From the NCBI GenBank assembly GCA_910588215.1, contig CAJUQJ010000078.1, positions 1-9,643 on the forward strand: 9,643 nucleotides of DNA, read 5' to 3'. Both the position numbers and the translations under genes were made by a program. The notes under the pieces were generated by a model that was not told where the DNA came from, made no database searches, and worked only from the letters and a program-made list of their open reading frames with translations. This document shows positions 6,881 to 9,643 of the stretch, piece by piece (position 1 is the stretch's first letter; each line of letters opens with the position of its first letter). The stretch is from an uncultured Lachnospiraceae bacterium. GTDB lineage: Bacteria; Bacillota; Clostridia; Lachnospirales; Lachnospiraceae.

Positions 6881-8869
6881 CTAAATATGATTCGCGACCT
6901 CAAACGCATCCCAGATCGCATACATAATATTGCTCACCTTCTTTGCATCCCCCAGCAGATAAATCTCCGGCACCTTGAACTCCAACTCATGATACAAGCT
7001 GTCCTCTTCCTTGTAGCCGACGGACAGAATCACACTGTCGCAGACAATATCCTTCCCGCCGTCCGCACACTCCACGCTGAGCACGCCGCCATGATACCCT
7101 TTGGCCTTCGCCCCGGTCACCACTTCAATTCCGTTGTAAGGGATCAGCTCTTCCAGCATGTCCTTGTTCGCATGGCACAGTGGTCCGTTCACAGCCAGAA
7201 TCTTGTCAAGCGCCTCCACGATCGTGACCTTCTTACCGTGCTGCGCCAGCCACAGGGCCGTCTCACAGCCTACCAGGCCGCCGCCGATCACTACGGTACG
7301 CTCCCCGCAATCCTTCTTCCCCAGCAGCACTTCCGCCGCCGTGAAGGTATGCGCGTCGTCTCCCAGAGAAAAGACCTTCGGCGTAGAACCGGTGGCCACG
7401 ATCACCGTATCATATCCGCCGTCCAGCGCCTCCTTCGCCGTCACCTCATGGTTCAGCTGTACCGGCACGTTCAGCTTCTGCAGCTGTACCCCATACCATT
7501 TCGCCAGCGCGATATCGTCTTCCTTGAACTCCGGCGCACCGCCCGGTAACAGATTACCGCCCAACTGCGCGCCCTTCTCGAAAAGCACCGGCTTATGGCC
7601 TCGCAGCGCCAGCACCCTTGCCGCCTCGCAGCCGGCAACGCCGCCACCCACGATCATAACCTTTTTGGCTTTAAGAATCGGCTCATAGGCCGTCACCCGT
7701 TCTCTTGCCGCCTGCGGGTTAACTGCACAGTTGATCATAGAATATTCCTGGATCCTGCCCATACAGCCTTCATGACAGGAGATGCAGGGCCTGATCTCGT
7801 CCCGCCTGCCGGCACGAAGCTTATTCACATAATCCGGTTCCGCCAGCAGCGGCCGCCCCAGGCTGATGATATCACAGTCCCCGTTTTCCAGAGAAGCAAG
7901 CGCCATATCCGGGTCGTCCATGCGTCCAGCACACAGCACGGGCACGTCTACCACTTCCTTCACCATCTTACAGTAAGTCCGGAAAAGCCCCTTCTCCTGA
8001 TACATCGGCGGATGATTCCACCACCACGCATCATAAGTGCCAACATCCGTATCCAGCGCATCATAGCCGTAGGAAGCTAAAAGCTTCGCCGCCTCTAAGC
8101 CCTCCTCGATATCGCGGCCCTTTTCCTCGAACTCTTCTCCCGGCAGAGCGCCCACCCGCCAATCCTTGATCATGCTCTTTACGCTGAAACGAAGCGCCAC
8201 CGGGAAATCCTGTCCGCAGCGGGACTTGATCTCTTCCACCACTTCTCTCGCAAACCGCAGCCTGTTCTCCAGTGAACCGCCGTACTCGTCCGTGCGCAGA
8301 TTGAACATGGAGATGGCAAACTGGTCCAGCAGATACCCCTCGTGTACCGCATGAATCTCCACGCCGTCAAAGCCTGCGCGCTTCGCATTGTAAGCCCCGT
8401 CTCCGAAGGACTTCACGATACTGTGAATCTCCTCCGCCGTCAGCGCCCGGCAGGTCTTGTCAAGCCACCTGTGCGGAATCTCCGAAGGAGCCACCGGGGG
8501 AAATTCCCCCAGATTCGTGGGAATCGTCACACGCCCGAAGCCACCCGACATCATCAGGAAGATCTTACTGCCGTAGGCGTGCACCCGCTCCGTCATCTCC
8601 CGTCCCGTGCGGATAAAGTGCACCGGATTGTAGGTGGAATTGGGGCAGTTCGGCATACTCGGCTTCTCCACCTCACAGTCGGAAAAGGTAACCCCGGTGA
8701 TGATCAGACCGGTGCCTCCCTTTGCCCGCTCCACATAATAATCAATGCCCCGCTGGTTAAAGCCGCCCTCCGAGTCCGAAAGCCCCAGCGGCCCCATAGG
8801 CGCCATGGCAAAGCGGTTCTTGATGGTGAGCGAACCGATCTTCACCGGTGTAAAAAGTTTCTTATACAT
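6881..8869 (-). CDS. NADH:flavin oxidoreductase / 2-enoate reductase-like (FadH/BaiCD/BaiH family)
   Basis: 662 aa with the three-part layout of E. coli 2,4-dienoyl-CoA reductase, BaiCD/BaiH and clostridial enoate reductases. Residues 1 to about 350: FMN-binding Old Yellow Enzyme TIM barrel (LFTPVKIGSLTIKNRFAMAPM at 5-25; EIHAVHEGYLLDQF at 171-184 with Y179 at the catalytic Tyr position; RTDEYGGSLENRLRF at 192-206). Then four cysteines C362-x2-C365-x3-C369-x11-C381 for a [4Fe-4S] cluster. Then FAD- and NAD(P)H-binding folds with VGGGVAGCEAA (407-417) and VIGGGLVGCETA (527-538). It should carry hydride from NAD(P)H through FAD, Fe-S and FMN to an activated C=C bond, anaerobically in the cytoplasm. 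The FadH second catalytic His region is replaced by DVGTYDAWWWNHPPMY (275-290), so fatty dienoyl-CoA is unlikely; steroid, cinnamate-like or other enoates are possible. ATG 8869 has AGGAGGG seven bases upstream, so the longer frame from TTG 8902 is rejected. Confidence 0.92.
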   Translation of the reverse strand: MYKKLFTPVKIGSLTIKNRFAMAPMGPLGLSDSEGGFNQRGIDYYVERAKGGTGLIITGVTFSDCEVEKPSMPNCPNSTYNPVHFIRTGREMTERVHAYGSKIFLMMSGGFGRVTIPTNLGEFPPVAPSEIPHRWLDKTCRALTAEEIHSIVKSFGDGAYNAKRAGFDGVEIHAVHEGYLLDQFAISMFNLRTDEYGGSLENRLRFAREVVEEIKSRCGQDFPVALRFSVKSMIKDWRVGALPGEEFEEKGRDIEEGLEAAKLLASYGYDALDTDVGTYDAWWWNHPPMYQEKGLFRTYCKMVKEVVDVPVLCAGRMDDPDMALASLENGDCDIISLGRPLLAEPDYVNKLRAGRRDEIRPCISCHEGCMGRIQEYSMINCAVNPQAARERVTAYEPILKAKKVMIVGGGVAGCEAARVLALRGHKPVLFEKGAQLGGNLLPGGAPEFKEDDIALAKWYGVQLQKLNVPVQLNHEVTAKEALDGGYDTVIVATGSTPKVFSLGDDAHTFTAAEVLLGKKDCGERTVVIGGGLVGCETALWLAQHGKKVTIVEALDKILAVNGPLCHANKDMLEELIPYNGIEVVTGAKAKGYHGGVLSVECADGGKDIVCDSVILSVGYKEEDSLYHELEFKVPEIYLLGDAKKVSNIMYAIWDAFEVANHI

Positions 8870-8876
8870 CCTGTAA

Positions 8877-8883
8877 CCCTCCT
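8877..8883 (-). promoter_or_regulatory. Ribosome binding site setting the oxidoreductase start
   Basis: AGGAGGG on the minus strand, seven bases before ATG 8869. It lies inside the eleven extra codons of the longer TTG-initiated frame and shows that the shorter protein, beginning MYKKLFTPVKIG, is the real product. Confidence 0.85.
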
Positions 8884-8922
8884 GTTCGTAGTATTTTCTC
8901 AACCCTTATGCGTTCTCACGGC

Positions 8923-8941
8923 CTTTGCAGTAAATGCAAAG
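8923..8941 (-). promoter_or_regulatory. LysR-type regulator box (T-N11-A dyad) upstream of the oxidoreductase
   Basis: CTTTGCATTTACTGCAAAG is a perfect 7-bp inverted repeat with a five-base centre and contains T-N11-A, the classic LysR-type operator form. It lies in the intergenic gap between the LysR-type remnant and the oxidoreductase, 53 bases before the gene start. A weak promoter overlaps it: -35 TTTACT (8934-8929), 18 bases, -10 CATAAG (8910-8905), as expected for an activator-dependent promoter. The assignment of both box and promoter is inference from form and position. The remaining gap (8942-9042) is AT-rich with no convincing element. Confidence 0.45.
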
Positions 8942-9042
8942 ACCTGGGCTGAACTGTTACATATTTTTTACTATAAGAAAATATTACCATCGTCCGGCTC
9001 CGTCCACTATCAGCGAAACCATATCACCTGCCAACAATCTTT

Positions 9043-9440
9043 TTATACAATGCCCCTTACCAGTTCCAAAATCCCCTTCTCTTCCTTCCTCTCCTCCCGC
9101 ACGATGACCGATATCTTCCACGGCAGAGAATCCGAAAGACTGATCATACGCAGACCATCCGTTCTGATATCGTCCCAGTGAATATCGACTACAATTCCCA
9201 GACCGATCCTTTCTTTACAGAAACGATAGATCAGCTGTCCCTCCATCGTCTTCACCACGATATCCGGCACAAACCCGAAATCCCGGCACCGCTCCACCAG
9301 ACTGTGATAGCAGGAGAATTTTTCATTCAGTGAGATCAACGGCTCCCCCTGCAGATCCTGCACGGACAGGCTTTCCCGTTCATAGAACGGATGTCAGATG
9401 AACGCCGTACACGGGATATAGGGAGAGACGCCCGGCAGCA
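9043..9440 (-). pseudogene. LysR-type transcriptional regulator, C-terminal remnant with an in-frame stop
   Basis: The last 106 codons (from GTG 9363) read as the C-terminal half of a LysR effector-binding domain: LQGEPLISLNEKF, then GFVPDIVV, a variable segment with LIYRFCKERIGLGIVVDIHW, and a normal stop (TAA) at 9043. Similarity continues upstream of the GTG: HPFYERESLSVQDLQGEP is the usual H-P-x-x-x-R-E-x-x-S-x-x-D-L stretch. Just before it an in-frame TGA (9396-9394) interrupts the frame, preceded by a plausible SPYIPCTAFI. The winged-helix DNA-binding domain and the first half of the effector domain are missing; DNA beyond about 9440 is a plus-strand terminator and promoter. So the regulator is broken both by a stop codon and by loss of its 5' part. 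It presumably once controlled the neighbouring oxidoreductase. The right-hand limit given is approximate. Confidence 0.75.
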
Positions 9441-9483
9441 GGCGCCAGAACGCAAGAAAAGCTTGTGTTTTGGCGTCTTTTTT
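9441..9483 (+). terminator. Strong rho-independent terminator on the plus strand
   Basis: GGCGCCAGAACGCAAG (9441-9456) pairs with CTTGTGTTTTGGCGTC (9462-9477) through a 16-bp stem including four G-T wobbles, with a five-base loop (AAAAG), followed directly by six T residues (9478-9483). The T tract exists only on the plus strand, so it ends rightward transcription. No rightward gene is visible to its left: that DNA is the antisense of the LysR remnant. It also insulates the promoter at 9520-9548 from read-through. Confidence 0.8.
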
Positions 9484-9502
9484 GTGTAAAAAATTCCTCT
9501 TT

Positions 9503-9538
9503 ATATTGCGCAATATGTATTGACATATTGCGCAATAT
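9503..9538. repeat. Double palindromic operator: two ATATTGCGCAATAT sites in a 36-bp dyad
   Basis: The perfect 14-bp palindrome ATATTGCGCAATAT occurs at 9503-9516 and again at 9525-9538, centres 22 bp apart, about two helical turns, so two repressor dimers could bind on one face. Together with the flanking GT and AC they form a 36-bp inverted repeat with 16-bp arms and a four-base centre (ATTG). The -35 hexamer of the promoter overlaps the second palindrome and its spacer lies within it, so a bound protein would block RNA polymerase. The shape suits ArsR-, TetR- or MarR-type repressors; the actual regulator is not identifiable. Confidence 0.75.
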
Positions 9539-9548
9539 GTGTTATATT
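9520..9548 (+). promoter_or_regulatory. Strong sigma-A-type promoter for the plus-strand gene at 9590
   Basis: -35 TTGACA (9520-9525, perfect consensus), 17-base spacer, -10 TATATT (9543-9548, five of six). A second TATAAT (9548-9553) is at 22-base spacing and unlikely to be used. Transcription would start near 9555, 35 bases before the ATG. The promoter is embedded in the double palindrome, so tight repression followed by strong induction is the expected behaviour. Confidence 0.8.
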
Positions 9549-9589
9549 ATAATCACAGAAGGAAATAGAAGAAAGGAAGGAATTTAACC

Positions 9590-9643
9590 ATGAAAACAAA
9601 GGAAATCGGGGAAGCAATCACAAACTTTTTAAACACGGATCCG
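9590..9643 (+). CDS. Unidentified protein, N-terminal 18 codons only
   Basis: ATG at 9590 is preceded by AGGAAGG (9574-9580), nine bases upstream, and by the promoter at 9520-9548. The visible residues are MKTKEIGEAITNFLNTDP, an amphipathic helix-like start; the frame is open to the window edge. Too little is present to name a family. Given the operator arrangement it could be the regulator that binds the palindromes (autoregulation), or a gene that such a regulator controls. It is the only gene on the plus strand and lies beyond the LysR breakpoint. Confidence 0.65.
   Translation, partial: MKTKEIGEAITNFLNTDP

Noticed and set aside
6398..7549. Long plus-strand open frame of 383 codons
   Set aside because: It lies antisense across the 5' end of the ATPase gene, the intergenic promoter/terminator region and the 3' part of the oxidoreductase. 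Its translation has no domain character, there is no ribosome binding site, and the minus-strand genes have complete catalytic motifs.
8342..9181. Plus-strand open frame of 279 codons
   Set aside because: It is antisense to the conserved N-terminal half of the oxidoreductase and to the LysR remnant. The composition is that of a shadow frame, rich in Arg/His/Leu/Pro.
9394..9396. In-frame TGA in the LysR remnant as a selenocysteine codon
   Set aside because: LysR proteins are not selenoproteins, no SECIS-like hairpin is evident right after the codon, and the gene's 5' half is missing, so decay is the simpler explanation.
9391..9489. Plus-strand small frame ATG 9391 to TAA 9489 (32 codons) ending inside the terminator
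   Set aside because: It lacks a ribosome binding site, is antisense to LysR-derived sequence in its first part, and its last codons are the terminator stem and T tract themselves.
9637..9642. GGATCC at the extreme right end as a possible cloning or library junction
   Set aside because: A six-base site occurs by chance, and the reading frame from ATG 9590 passes through it normally. There is no vector-like sequence.

Overview
The window looks like a chromosomal segment from a gut-type member of the Clostridia, most likely Lachnospiraceae. This is inferred from strong GGAGG-type ribosome binding sites, TTG/GTG-rich start regions, a PF09820-type AAA-ATPase/PD-(D/E)XK gene (a family very common in that group), and an Old-Yellow-Enzyme/FAD/Fe-S oxidoreductase of the BaiCD/BaiH/FadH type. 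All convincing complete genes lie on the minus strand. The only plus-strand gene is the first 18 codons of an open reading frame at the right edge.

Left block (1 to about 1786), visibly more AT-rich than the rest: read in the direction of transcription it holds a weak promoter-like site, a short unidentified reading frame with no good start (1461-1676), a HAD-superfamily hydrolase (740-1459), a NUDIX hydrolase (287-736) and, fused to the end of the NUDIX gene, the headless C-terminal part of a KilA-N-type protein (1-297) that runs off the window. The three middle frames are spaced by 1 and 3 bases, so they form one translationally coupled unit. The block looks like acquired and partly decayed accessory DNA.

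Central block (1787-6780): a promoter at 6739-6767 precedes an AAA-ATPase/PD-(D/E)XK protein (4949-6658), a UvrD/PcrA-like helicase (2728-4890), a small unrecognised protein whose ATG overlaps the helicase stop (2300-2728), and a hotdog acyl-CoA thioesterase (1787-2254). Gaps are 58, overlapping, and 45 bases with no terminator visible between them, so they may be one transcript. The ATPase/nuclease plus helicase pair suggests nucleic-acid work, but the pairing is inference.

Right block (6837-9643): a large flavin/Fe-S enoate-reductase-like enzyme (6881-8869) ends in a long hairpin (6837-6867). Upstream of it lies a LysR-box-like dyad (8923-8941) and then the C-terminal remnant of a LysR-type regulator (9043 to about 9440) that has lost its DNA-binding half and carries an in-frame TGA. 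The remnant is abruptly followed by a strong plus-strand terminator (9441-9483), an AT-rich promoter embedded in a 36-bp near-perfect palindrome made of two ATATTGCGCAATAT operators (9503-9538), and a new plus-strand gene starting at 9590. The LysR remnant therefore marks a probable rearrangement or insertion junction.

No rRNA, tRNA, CRISPR array, insertion sequence or complete mobile element was seen. The best candidates for something undescribed are the double-palindrome promoter with its unknown gene, the ATPase/nuclease-helicase operon, and the decayed left island.
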